The notes below the pieces were generated by a model. It ran no database searches and was not told the DNA's origin. It was given only the letters and a program-made list of their open reading frames with translations. From contig NZ_MKKC01000072.1 of NCBI RefSeq assembly GCF_001942255.1, positions 1-64,000 on the forward strand: DNA of 64,000 nucleotides, given 5' to 3'. Below are positions 48,650 through 58,206 of this stretch, piece by piece. The position numbers and the translations under genes were made by a program. The DNA comes from Nocardiopsis sp. CNR-923. GTDB taxonomy: Bacteria > Actinomycetota > Actinomycetes > Streptosporangiales > Streptosporangiaceae. Positions within the stretch are counted from its first letter, which is position 1. The number at the start of each line of letters is the position of its first letter.

Positions 48650-49584
48650 TCAGGAACCGTGGGGGCAGGAGTCCCGGTAGTCGGAGAACTCCGTGCCGGA
48701 ACCGGTCCTCGGCGGCGGGCACAGGAACTGCTCGTACCGCAGGTCGTCGTCGACGAACCGCTTCAACCAGGAGATGCTGAACCTGGCGATCGTCGCGTCG
48801 GAGAAGTTGGGCGCGAAGTGGCTCGCGGCGCGCAACTCCAGATAGGCCGAGTCCAGATCCGGCTCCAGGCTCTTGTAGAAGGGGATGGAGTGAAGCGCCA
48901 CCGGCGCGATGGTGTCCAGTTGCGCGCCGATCACCAGCGTCGCACCTCCACGTCCGACCAGTCGTCCTGGAGGTGCCAGGGCGTGAGCGGGATGGCCGCC
49001 CGCAGTTCCGGACGGTCCTCGGCGATGGCCAGCGCTCCTCCGCCGCCCATGGAGTGCCCCATCACGGCGAGGCGGTCGCCGTCCACCAGGTCGGCGACGT
49101 CGCTGTCGTCCACCAGGTAGTCCAGGGCTGCGTCGATCTGGCGGCCGCGGCTCTCGGGATAGTCGTAGCGGGTGTTGGTGTCGATGGTGAACACCACGAA
49201 GCCCTGCGAGGCGATCCGGTGCCCGTACCAGGACATCGTCCACTGGCTCGCCGTGTACCCGGGCGCGATCACCACGCCGCCGAAGGTCCCCTCGCTGGTG
49301 TCGGTCGGGTAGTAGACCGTGCCGCCGCCGAAGCCCGGGACCGCTGACGAGACGTTGACCGTGTCGGTGGCGAACGGACCACGGACGGCGGTCACGCTCT
49401 CCTCCGTGGGGTCGGGGCCTCGTTCGTTGGGGTTGTCGGCGGCGTGGGCGGGGGCGGTGCCGGTGGCGATGCCCACCGCCACGGTCAGGGCCAGAGCCAG
49501 CCTCGACCACGGGCGGAAGGCCCGGGAGCGGGGGCCGGAGGAGGTTCGCGGTACGGCGGGGGATGGGGGATTCTTCGTTCGCAC
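48650..49584 (-). CDS. Secreted cutinase/polyester hydrolase (PETase-like; one frameshift)
   Basis: A GTG start (49584, GAAGGA upstream) opens a signal peptide ending near residue 48 (APAHA). The mature part resembles Thermobifida cutinases: NPNERGPDPTEES, FGGGTVYYPTD, IAPGYT (oxyanion Tyr110), GHSMGGGG (Ser178), TPWHLQ (Trp203), GAQLDTIAPV (Asp224) and ASHFAPN (His256). Subtracting 48 gives 130/176/208, the numbering known for TfCut2. The C-terminal QFLCPPP...DSCP pair matches its disulfide. A base is missing near 48942 before TLVIGAQLD. The enzyme should hydrolyse cutin and related polyesters outside the cell. The corrected length is 311 residues. Confidence 0.92.
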
Positions 49585-49857
49585 GTCGTCGTCCTTCGTC
49601 GGTCAGCGGGGCACGTCGGGTCGCGTTTGTGTGGGGCGTCCGTCGTCGAGGAGCGGGTCCGCCCTCCGCCGATGGCGTCTTCGGAGGCGCGTACGGTGCG
49701 GTCGTTCTTCCAACGGAAGGCGAACCCGCTGGACCGGTGCGTCGGCCCGGTGCCACTATGGGGTCGTTCTCGTCGACGCGAATCCGGGAAATCACCAGTG
49801 ATCTTTACCGGCCGGTTAAGTTGCGGCGCGCGCGCCGGTCCCGGGCATGCCGCAGTA

Positions 49858-49876
49858 CCCGGGGGCGGGCCCCGGG
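49858..49876 (-). terminator. Short GC hairpin after the P450 gene
   Basis: CCCGGGG at 49858-49864 pairs with CCCCGGG at 49870-49876 across five bases, 18 bp past the P450 stop. The rest of the 49585-49893 gap holds the hydrolase promoter region, including the palindrome ACCGGCCGGT at 49807-49816, and no gene. Confidence 0.5.
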
Positions 49877-49893
49877 AGCGGCTCCGCGGCCCG

Positions 49894-51288
49894 TCAGTCC
49901 TTCTGGCGCCGTCCCCGCCACCAGGACAGGAGGCGGTCCAGCAGATCCGGTTCGCGGTGGTCCTCCGCCGCCGGGCTCGGCGCCGGGGAGCGGGACCCGC
50001 GCGGAGTCGGGTCGGGCCCCGCCTGCCGAAGGGGCTCGCCCGGCACGAACACGACCGGGAGCTCCCGCAGACCGCGCACGAACACCGACGGCACCATGCG
50101 CAGGTCCTCCGTCGGCACGGCCAACCGGAGTCCGGTGAGGCGTTCGGTGAGCGTGCGGACCGCGACGGCGGCGATCATCCGGGCCAACTCCCGTGCCGGA
50201 CACGCGTGCGGTCCCGCGCCGAACATGAGGTGCGCGCGGTTGCCGATGGCCACCCCGGAGTCGCCGGGCTCGGGATCGGGCCGCACCGCGGGGTCGCGGT
50301 GTCCGGGCGCGAATCCGATCAGCAGCGCGTCCCCCGCGCGCACGTCGGCGCCGCCGATGCGGACGTCCTGGAGGGCGAACCGGGCGGCGAGCAGCTGGAA
50401 CGGCATGTCCGTCCACATCACGTGGTCGAGGAGGTCCTGGATCGACACGCGTGCGTCGGCCTGGGCCTGCCGGATCTCGGGGTCGGTCAGGAGTGTGCGG
50501 ACGGTGTTGCCGATGAGGTGTGTGGTGGGCTGGTGGCTGGCATTGTTGATCAGCGCGGCCTGGTGGGCGACCTCGTGGTCGCTGAGGCCCACGGGGTGCT
50601 CCAGCATCCACGAGACGAGGTCCGCGCCGGGCCGCTCTCTCTTGCGCACCACCAGTCCCGCGAAGTACTGCTGGAGCCGCGACACCGCGTCCGAGCCGCG
50701 TTTGGTGTCCTCCTCGAAGACGATCGACGTCAGGTCGCCGAGCATGTGGCCGTAACTGTCGGACAGGCCGTACAGGCGGTTGACCACCAGGACCGGCAGC
50801 GGACCGGCGAACTCCGAGACGAGGTCGGCGCTCCCCCTGGAGACGAAGGCGTCCACCAGGTCGTCGGCGATTCGCCGGACCACCCGTTCGGTGGCGGTCA
50901 GGTCCACTCTGGCCAGGGCGTCCACGATGGGCGTGCGCAGCCGGGTGTGCTGGGGGCCGTCCGAGTACAGGGCGTTGGGCCGCCAGGACAGCGTCGGTCG
51001 GGACGTGGCCAGGTCGACGCGGCCCTCGACCACCTCGCGCCAGCGGCGTGTGTCCCGCGTGAACAGGCGCTGGTTCCGCAGGACGGTGAGGTTCTCGTGG
51101 TACCCCAGTAGGACCCACGCGCGGACGCCGTCCTCCAGTTCCACGGGCGCGACCGCGCCGTGGCGCTCCCGCAGCCCCTCCCAGAGCGCGTCGAGTCCGG
51201 CGTCCGGCTGGGGTCCGTGCAGGCGGGCGGGCTGGTGCGGGCACTGGCCGGTCGGCGGGTCGCCGCCGTCGGTTCGGGTGGTCGTCAT
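49894..51288 (-). CDS. Cytochrome P450 lacking the ExxR motif (CYP157-like)
   Basis: The 464-residue protein has the P450 heme-thiolate motif FGAGPHACPAREL near residue 355 and an atypical I-helix (ALINNASHQPTTHL instead of AGxDT). The K-helix ExxR is absent: SIQDLLDHVMWTDMPFQLL reads DHVMW where CYP157 family members have EQSLW. CYP157 enzymes are known in streptomycetes to lack ExxR and usually accompany CYP154 and conservon genes, not seen here. ATG 51288 is chosen; GTG 51336 is possible and neither has a clear ribosome-binding site. The substrate is unknown. Confidence 0.82.
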   Translation of the reverse strand: MTTTRTDGGDPPTGQCPHQPARLHGPQPDAGLDALWEGLRERHGAVAPVELEDGVRAWVLLGYHENLTVLRNQRLFTRDTRRWREVVEGRVDLATSRPTLSWRPNALYSDGPQHTRLRTPIVDALARVDLTATERVVRRIADDLVDAFVSRGSADLVSEFAGPLPVLVVNRLYGLSDSYGHMLGDLTSIVFEEDTKRGSDAVSRLQQYFAGLVVRKRERPGADLVSWMLEHPVGLSDHEVAHQAALINNASHQPTTHLIGNTVRTLLTDPEIRQAQADARVSIQDLLDHVMWTDMPFQLLAARFALQDVRIGGADVRAGDALLIGFAPGHRDPAVRPDPEPGDSGVAIGNRAHLMFGAGPHACPARELARMIAAVAVRTLTERLTGLRLAVPTEDLRMVPSVFVRGLRELPVVFVPGEPLRQAGPDPTPRGSRSPAPSPAAEDHREPDLLDRLLSWWRGRRQKD

Positions 51289-51712
51289 CGGGTGCGCGGC
51301 CTCGGGGCCGCCTCCCTCCCTTCGAGGAGAAGACACGTCGTTGCGGTGACGGGAGGGGAGGAGCGGGCGGTCCCGTGGTTCGGAGGGCGTGGTCCGCGCG
51401 GGGGACGCGGCCGTGCGGGGTGTCCCGGCACGTTGGAGAATCGGGATGACCGCCCTGGTCGTGAAATTCTAGAGCGGTTGCGGGACATTCCTCAACAGCC
51501 CGCGGAAATGCTGTGCGGTAGCGCTGGGAGGGCGCGGAGGAACGGCGAGTGAATTCGGGTGCTACGGTCGTCCGTTTCCTTTCTGTCGTATTATCGACGG
51601 CCCTTCGATTGAGGGGTTGGCCCGATCATTCGCGTGATGTCAGTGTTCGCGCCGTGGCCGCGGCCCCGTTCGCGGGCCGGGACTGTCGGTGCCGCTCCCT
51701 AGCGTTGTCCTC
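51289..51712. other. Divergent promoter region
   Basis: This 424-bp gap between the P450 (leftward) and SWIM operon (rightward) has no convincing gene. Its central part (51460-51640) is less GC-rich and includes TATTAT at 51589-51594, a possible -10. I could not fix a -35. Confidence 0.35.
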
Positions 51713-53039
51713 GTGAGCGATCGATGGAGTACCGACGACGTCTGGGCTCTGGCTCCGGACCCCTCGTCCCGCAAGGCGGCGCTCAAGGTCGCCAAGACGG
51801 GTTCCTGGCCCCAGCGGGGAGCGATCACCGGGACCTCCGGCACCACCTCAGCCGTCTGGGGCGAGTGCGAGGGGAGCGGCGCCAGACCCTACCTCGCCGC
51901 CGCCCACCTGGACGCGCCGGCGGACCCGCCTACAAGTGCGGCTGCCCCAGCCGCAAGATCCCCTGCAAGCACGTGCTCGCCCTGCTCGTCCTGTGGGCTC
52001 AGGACGGCGTGGACGTGCGCGACGAACACCCCGAGTGGGTCGCCGCGTGGCTGACCGGACGCGCCGCACGCCAGGCCAAGGCACGGGAGAAGGCACAGGG
52101 GAGGGCCGCCGACCCAGCACGGGCCGAGGTCACCCTCAAAGAGAGGGAGAAAGCCGTCGCGAACGGCATGGACGAGCTGTGCCTCTGGCTCAAGGACCAG
52201 ATCGACACGGGTCTGGCCGAGGCGCCCAAGCACCGCTACGGCCACTGGGACCGGATGGCCAAGCGGCTCGTGGACGCGAAGGCGGGCGGGGCCGCCTCCA
52301 CCGTCGCCGAACTCCGCCCGGCCGTCCGCGCCCCGAGTTGGCCCGAGGTCCTCCTGGAGCGGTTGAGCATGATCCACCTGCTGGTCAGCGCGCACCGCGC
52401 CGGGGACGCCCTGGACGAACGCCTTCGCGGGGTGGTCCGGGCCAGGATCGGCATCACCACCAAGGCGGACGAGGTCCTGGCGAACGGCCAGCGCGTCCAC
52501 GACACCTGGCGGGTCCTGGGCCGACGGGACATACCCGCTTCCGAGGGCGACATGACCGCCCGCCGCGTGTGGCTGCGCGGAGCGGACACCGGGCGTCTCG
52601 CGCTCTTCCTCAGCTTCGCGCGACCGGGACAGGCTCCCGCCGCCGTCTTCCGCGTCGGGACCGAGGTGACCACCGAGCTCGCCTTCTACCCCGACGGCCA
52701 GCGCGTCGTTCCCGCGGGTGACGGCGACACCCGTGCGGCGCTTCCGCCCGAGGCACGACCGTGGCCGAGGCGCTCGACGCCTTCGCCGCCGCGCTCGCGC
52801 TCGACCCCTGGCGGGAGTCCTGGCCGGTCGTCCTCGACGGGGCCGCCCCCGCCCGCGACGGAGCGTGGCACCTGGTCGACCGTGTCGGCGCCTCCCTACC
52901 CCTGGAAGCCGGGGATCCCTGGCGGCTGCTCGCCGTCACCGGCGGCCACCCCGCCACCGTGGCCGCCGAGTGGTCACCCCGCAACGGACTGGTCCCCCTC
53001 ACCGTGTGGGACGCGGACGGAAAGGCCATCGCACTGTGA
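51713..53039 (+). CDS. SWIM zinc-finger protein (two frameshifts)
   Basis: GTG 51713 starts VSDRWSTDDVWALAPDPSSRKAALK, typical of SWIM proteins in MoxR/VWA operons. The SWIM motif YKCGCPSRKIPCKHVLALL (CxCx6CxH) follows at about residues 70-88. A long helical region (DELCLWLKDQIDTGLAEAPKHRY) and a beta-rich C-terminus ending WDADGKAIAL complete about 442 residues. Bases are missing near 51920 and 52740. Its TGA overlaps the next GTG. SWIM fingers bind DNA or proteins; the role here is unknown. Confidence 0.85.
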
Positions 53040-54595
53040 CACCCGCCCCCCGGTCCCCGGACGCCGTCGCCCCGCACACCCCGACCGACTCCTGGGACCT
53101 GCTGGTCTCCACCGCCCTGATGGGCACCGCCCGCCGCGCCGTCCCCGACACCCCCGACCTGCCCGACACCCCCGCCGCGGAGGGGGCCGAGGCCCTGCTC
53201 GACCGCGCCGCCCTCGCCACCGTGCGGCGCAACGCCGGGTACACGCCCGGCACCGCCGAGCCCGTCGCCCCGGACCCCGGGGCCGTGCCGCTCCGGATCA
53301 CGGGCACGGCCGCGGACCGGCTGGCGCTGATCGTGGCACAGCGCTCAGAGGTCCTTCCAGAGTGGCTGGCCCTGGTCGCGGCCGGCGGACGCGAGGTGGA
53401 CCACGCCAACATCCCGGCCCTGCTCGAACACGGCGTGCACGGCACCCGGCTCCGGCCCGCCATCGCCGCCGCGGTCGGAGCCCGGGGGCGCTGGCTGGCC
53501 GGACTCAACGAGCGGTGGGCGTACGTGACCGCCGAGCGCCTGCCCGGCGACGCCTTCTCCGAGAAGGAGTGGACGGACGGCACCCCGCTCGAACGCCGTC
53601 GTGCCCTCACCGCCCTGCGCGCCGGTGACCCGGACGCCGCCCGCGCGCTCCTGGCGTCGGAGTGGCCCTCCCTGGGCAGGGCCGAGACGCGCCGCGGTCT
53701 GCTCGACACGCTCTCCGACCGCCCTGTCCCCGGTGACGCGGCGTTCCTGGACGGCGTCCTCGACGACCAGGCCGCCAACGTGCGCGGACTGGCGCTGTCG
53801 CTGCTCACCAGGCTCCCCGCGAGCGCCCACGCCCACCGCCTTCGCGGCTACGTCCGCGAGCACGCCCGGCTCGGCGAACGCCGGGAGCTCGTGGTCGACG
53901 ACATCCCCGCGACCCGTGCCGACATCCTCCGCGACCTGGCTCTGGTGGCCCCCGCGACCGCCCGTTCCGGCGACGACTTCGAACGGACCTGGGCCCTGAT
54001 CACGCACGCGCCCCTGGACGTGTGGACCGACCTGTTCGGCGCCACCCCCGACGAGGTCTTCGCGGCGGCCGGCTCCGCGCGCGAGACCCGTCTGAGGGAC
54101 GCGTTCGCCAACGCCATCGGACTCCAGCGCGATCAGGTGTGGGCCCGTGCCGTCCTGCGCCTCCTGGGAGAAGCAGAGGGACTGGTGGGGCGGCTCGCCG
54201 ACGCCGCCCGGGGCCGCGAGTCCGCCCACGTGGAGGCCCTGCTGGGTGTGCTCCCCGAGGAGGAGCGCCGCGCCGTGGTCCTGGCCGCCGCGCGCGACCG
54301 GAACCGCGCCAAGACCCGCGACACAGACCTCGCCCACCTCGCCCGCGCGGTCGGCGCGGCCTGGGACCGGGAACTGTGCGAACTGTTCCTGGACCGCCTG
54401 GGCGGTCCGGCCCCCGAGCACGGCCGCACTCCGTCCGCCTACCGCGCCCTCTGCGAGCTTGCGGCCGAGCACCTGCCCCCCGAACGCCTCGCCGACCTGC
54501 CGCATGATCCGCCGCGACGCGGGTCCGAGGCCGAGGCCTTCCTGTGTCTGAGGGAAACCCTCCGCTTCCGTCTCGACATGCACAAGGAGCTCTAG
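53036..54595 (+). CDS. DUF5691 family protein
   Basis: This 519-residue, mostly helical protein has HEAT-like repeats (ALLASEWPSLGRAETRRGLLDTL, DGVLDDQAANVRGLALSLLTRL). It starts WDLLVSTALMGTARR, which I associate with DUF5691. It overlaps the SWIM gene by four bases and abuts the MoxR gene with no gap. It has no catalytic motif I recognise. It is a fixed member of SWIM-MoxR-VWA operons, so an adaptor role is plausible. Confidence 0.75.
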   Translation: MTPAPRSPDAVAPHTPTDSWDLLVSTALMGTARRAVPDTPDLPDTPAAEGAEALLDRAALATVRRNAGYTPGTAEPVAPDPGAVPLRITGTAADRLALIVAQRSEVLPEWLALVAAGGREVDHANIPALLEHGVHGTRLRPAIAAAVGARGRWLAGLNERWAYVTAERLPGDAFSEKEWTDGTPLERRRALTALRAGDPDAARALLASEWPSLGRAETRRGLLDTLSDRPVPGDAAFLDGVLDDQAANVRGLALSLLTRLPASAHAHRLRGYVREHARLGERRELVVDDIPATRADILRDLALVAPATARSGDDFERTWALITHAPLDVWTDLFGATPDEVFAAAGSARETRLRDAFANAIGLQRDQVWARAVLRLLGEAEGLVGRLADAARGRESAHVEALLGVLPEEERRAVVLAAARDRNRAKTRDTDLAHLARAVGAAWDRELCELFLDRLGGPAPEHGRTPSAYRALCELAAEHLPPERLADLPHDPPRRGSEAEAFLCLRETLRFRLDMHKEL

Positions 54596-55762
54596 TTGAC
54601 CAGCACCACCCCCTCCGTCAGGACCGACGCGTCCCGACCCTCGCCCTCCACCACCCTCGACGGAGGCCTTCGGCCCAGTTCCTCCCGTGCTCTGCGCCCC
54701 CACGCCGAACAGACCTACGCCGCCGAGCTGGAGGCGCTGGCCACGACGGACGACCGCCAGCGTCCGCCCGGCTGGAAGCTCTCCCCCTGGGCCGTCACCC
54801 AGTACCTGCTGGGCGCCGCGCTGGAAGACGGAACGGAGATCACGCCCAAGTACATCGGCTCGCGCCGGGTCGTGGAGGTCGCCGTGGCGACCCTGGCCAC
54901 CGACCGCGCGCTGCTGCTGATCGGTGTCCCGGGCACGGCCAAGACCTGGCTGTCGGAGCACCTCGCGGCGGCGATCGCCGGTGACTCCACCCTCCTCGTG
55001 CAGGGCACCGCCGGAACCTCGGAGGAGGCCGTCCGGTACGGCTGGAACTACGCCAGGCTGCTCGCCGAGGGGCCGTCCGAGGCGGCGCTGGTGCCCAGCC
55101 CGGTGATGACCGCGATGGCACGCGGGTCGATCGGACGGATCGAGGAGCTCACCCGCATGCCCTCGGACGTGCAGGACGGCCTGATCACCGTGCTGTCGGA
55201 GAAGGCGCTGCCCGTCGCCGAGCTGGGCATCGAGGTGCAGGCGCAGCGCGGGTTCAACATCATCGCGACCGCCAACGACCGCGATCGCGGCGTCAACGAC
55301 CTGTCCAGCGCGCTGCGTCGCCGGTTCAACACGGTCGTGCTGCCGGTCCCGGACAGCGTGGAGGACGAGATCCGCATCGTCACCCAGCGGGTGGAGCAGC
55401 TCGGCCGGGCGCTGGACCTGCCGGAGGTGCCGACCAGCCTCACCGAGATCCAGCGCGTGGTCACGGTCTTCCGCGAACTGCGCGCGGGGGTGACCGAGGA
55501 CAACGGCACCAAGCTGAAGTCGCCCAGCGGGACGCTGAGCACCGCCGAGGCGATCTCGGTGATCACCAACGGCATCGCGCTGGCCGCGCACTTCGGCGAC
55601 GGTCAGCTGCGGCCCGCCGACGTGGCCGCCGGGATCCAGGGCGCGGTCGTCCAGGACCGGGTGTCCGACGGCGTGGTCTGGCGGGAGTACCTGGAGACCG
55701 TCGCGCGAGCCCGCGACGGGTGGGGCGAGTTCTACCGGGCGTGCCGCGAGGTGGGCGCCTGA
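54596..55762 (+). CDS. MoxR-type AAA+ ATPase
   Basis: TTG 54596 follows directly on the preceding TAG, with AAGGAG upstream. The 388-residue protein has a MoxR-like AAA+ core: Walker A LIGVPGTAKTWL near residue 108, a segment IEELTRMPSDVQDGLITVLSEKALPV around the second motif, and FNIIATANDRDRGVNDLSSALRRRFN with sensor 1 and arginine finger. MoxR ATPases work with VWA proteins as chaperones that insert metals or remodel complexes. Its natural partner is the VWA protein at 58203. Confidence 0.92.
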   Translation: MTSTTPSVRTDASRPSPSTTLDGGLRPSSSRALRPHAEQTYAAELEALATTDDRQRPPGWKLSPWAVTQYLLGAALEDGTEITPKYIGSRRVVEVAVATLATDRALLLIGVPGTAKTWLSEHLAAAIAGDSTLLVQGTAGTSEEAVRYGWNYARLLAEGPSEAALVPSPVMTAMARGSIGRIEELTRMPSDVQDGLITVLSEKALPVAELGIEVQAQRGFNIIATANDRDRGVNDLSSALRRRFNTVVLPVPDSVEDEIRIVTQRVEQLGRALDLPEVPTSLTEIQRVVTVFRELRAGVTEDNGTKLKSPSGTLSTAEAISVITNGIALAAHFGDGQLRPADVAAGIQGAVVQDRVSDGVVWREYLETVARARDGWGEFYRACREVGA

Positions 55763-58206
55763 TGGCCCGAGCCCGACTGGACACGAGCGGGCTGCACGTC
55801 CTGGGCGTGCGGCACCACGGCCCCGGTTCGGCCCGGGCCGTCCGGGCGGCCCTGGAGGAGATCGAACCCGACGTCGTGATGATCGAGGGGCCGCCCGAGG
55901 CGGACGCGCTCACACACCTGGTGGGGGAGCTGGAGCCCCCGGTGGCTCTGCTGGCCTACGTGAACGACGCGCCCAAGGGCGGCCGTGCGACGGCGGACGC
56001 CGCCGCACGCCGGGCGCGCGACGGGTGGGCGTTCTGGCCGTTCGCGAGCTTCTCACCGGAGTGGGCGGCGCTGCGCTACGCGGTCTCCCGTGACGTACCG
56101 GTGCGTTTCTGCGACCTGCCGGCGGCGCACACGCTCGCCGGGCGCGTCACCCCCGCCGAGCCGGCGTCCGCCGACCCGCCCAAGGCGGACGGCGAACCGG
56201 CGCCGGAGGGCGGTCCCGAGGGGGACGGCCGGCCGAACGCGGAGGGTCGACCGGAGACGGGCGATGTGCCGACCGCGAGGAACCAGCCGAACGGGGACGA
56301 CGGGTCGCCGTCCGACGGCCCGTCGACGGCGGAGCGTGACGAGCGGGTCCGTGCCGACCCGCTCGGGGTCCTCGCCGAGGCCGCCGGGTACGACGACGCC
56401 GAACGCTGGTGGGACGACGTCGTCGAGCAGCGGGGCGACGGGGAGCCCTCACCGTTCCCCGCCATCGCGGACGCCATGGCCGCGGTCCGGGCCGAGGCCG
56501 GGCCGGAGAGCGGTCGGGACGCGCGCCGCGAGGCGTACATGCGCCAGACCCTGCGCGCCGCCCTGAAACAGGGCCACGACCGGGTGGCCGTCGTGTGCGG
56601 CGCCTGGCACGCCCCGGCCCTGCGCGACATCGCGGACTACCCGGTCAAGGACGACACCGCCCTGCTCAGGGGCCTGCCGAAGGCCAAGGTGACCGCCACC
56701 TGGGTGCCCTGGACGCACGGCCGCCTCGCCACGGCCAGCGGCTACGGGGCCGGCGTGACGGCGCCCGGCTGGTACCACCACCTGTTCACCGCCCCCGACC
56801 GGCCGGTGCAGCGGTGGCTGACCGACGCCGCGCGAATGCTCCGCGAGGAGGGGCAGCACGTGTCGTCGTCGCACGTCATCGAGGGGGTGCGGCTGGCCGA
56901 GAGCCTCGCGGTCCTGCGGGGCCGCCCGCTCGCCGGGCTCGACGAGGTGTCCGAGGCGCTCACCGCCGTGCTGTGCGAGGGCGAACCGATCCGCGCGGCG
57001 CTCGTCCACGGACGCATGTCGGTCGGCGAGCGCATGGGGTCGGTGCCGCCGTCCACCCCCATGGTCCCGTTGCAGCGCGACGTCATGGCGGCGCAGAGGC
57101 GGCTGCGGCTCACGCCCGAGCCGTTCGACCGCGACCTCGACCTCGACCTGCGCAAGGACAGCCAGCGCCAACGCGGGGTGCTGCTGCACCGGCTGCGCCT
57201 GCTCGGGGTCACCTGGGGCGTGCCCCGAACCCCCGAGGGCGGCCAGAAGGGCACCTTCCGGGAGTCATGGCGGATCCGGTGGGAGCCGGACATGGACGTC
57301 GCGCTGATCGAGGCCAGCCAGTGGGGGACCACCGTGGCGTCGGCGGCGACGGCCCGGGTGGCGCACCAGGCCCGCGAGGCGTCGCTGCCCACGCTGACCG
57401 CGCTCACCGAGCAGTGCCTGTTCGCGGAGCTGGGCGACGCCCTGCCCAGGCTGCTGTCCCTGCTCATGGACCGGGCGGCCACCGACCGCGACGTCACCCA
57501 CCTGATGGACGCGCTGCCACCGCTGGCGCGGTCGGCCCGGTACGGGGACGTGCGCGGCACCGACAACGGCCGCCTGCGCACGGTCGCCGAACAGATCCTG
57601 AGGCGGGTGTGTGTCGGGCTGGCTCCGGCGGTGCGCGGATTGGACGACGACGCGGCGCGTGAGTTCGTCACACGGATCGACGCGGCCCACTCCGCGGCCG
57701 GACTGCTCGGCGGCGAGGGCGAACTGGCGTGGCGGGACACGCTGGTCGCCCTGTCCACGCGCGACACCCTGCCCGGGCGGATCGCCGGCCGGGTCAACCG
57801 GATGCTGTCGGACGCCTCCCTGATGGAACCCGTGGAGCTGCGCCGACGCCTCGGGCTGGCGATGTCGCCGGGCACCGAACCCGCCGAGGCCGCCGCCTGG
57901 CTGGAGGGCTTCCTCCAGGGCAGCGGGCTGATCCTCGTGCACGACGACCGGTTGCTCCGGCTGATCGACACCTGGCTGCTGGGGCTCGCGGAGGACCGGT
58001 TCACGTCGGTCCTGCCCCTGTTGCGACGGACGTTCGGGGCGTTCGACGCACCGGAACGGCGCGAGATCGGGGAGGCCGCCGCACGGATCGGCGGCGGCGA
58101 CGCAGCGAGCCGGAGCACCGAGCGCGGGTCCGTCGACGACGAGCGGGCCGCCCCGGTCCTGGCCGCCGTCGCGGCCATCCTCACCAAAGGAAGGAGCCGC
58201 GGGTGA
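55762..58206 (+). CDS. DUF5682 family protein
   Basis: ATG 55762 overlaps the preceding TGA (TGATG). The 814-residue protein begins GLHVLGVRHHGPGSARAV and EIEPDVVMIEGPPEAD. Together with VAVVCGAWHAPAL this recalls the EreA/ChaN/TraB-like fold with conserved His and Glu. That assignment is fold-level inference. A disordered insert occupies about residues 135-200. The C-terminal half is helical. It is conserved next to MoxR/VWA partners; the biochemical activity is unknown. Confidence 0.75.
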   Translation: MARARLDTSGLHVLGVRHHGPGSARAVRAALEEIEPDVVMIEGPPEADALTHLVGELEPPVALLAYVNDAPKGGRATADAAARRARDGWAFWPFASFSPEWAALRYAVSRDVPVRFCDLPAAHTLAGRVTPAEPASADPPKADGEPAPEGGPEGDGRPNAEGRPETGDVPTARNQPNGDDGSPSDGPSTAERDERVRADPLGVLAEAAGYDDAERWWDDVVEQRGDGEPSPFPAIADAMAAVRAEAGPESGRDARREAYMRQTLRAALKQGHDRVAVVCGAWHAPALRDIADYPVKDDTALLRGLPKAKVTATWVPWTHGRLATASGYGAGVTAPGWYHHLFTAPDRPVQRWLTDAARMLREEGQHVSSSHVIEGVRLAESLAVLRGRPLAGLDEVSEALTAVLCEGEPIRAALVHGRMSVGERMGSVPPSTPMVPLQRDVMAAQRRLRLTPEPFDRDLDLDLRKDSQRQRGVLLHRLRLLGVTWGVPRTPEGGQKGTFRESWRIRWEPDMDVALIEASQWGTTVASAATARVAHQAREASLPTLTALTEQCLFAELGDALPRLLSLLMDRAATDRDVTHLMDALPPLARSARYGDVRGTDNGRLRTVAEQILRRVCVGLAPAVRGLDDDAAREFVTRIDAAHSAAGLLGGEGELAWRDTLVALSTRDTLPGRIAGRVNRMLSDASLMEPVELRRRLGLAMSPGTEPAEAAAWLEGFLQGSGLILVHDDRLLRLIDTWLLGLAEDRFTSVLPLLRRTFGAFDAPERREIGEAAARIGGGDAASRSTERGSVDDERAAPVLAAVAAILTKGRSRG

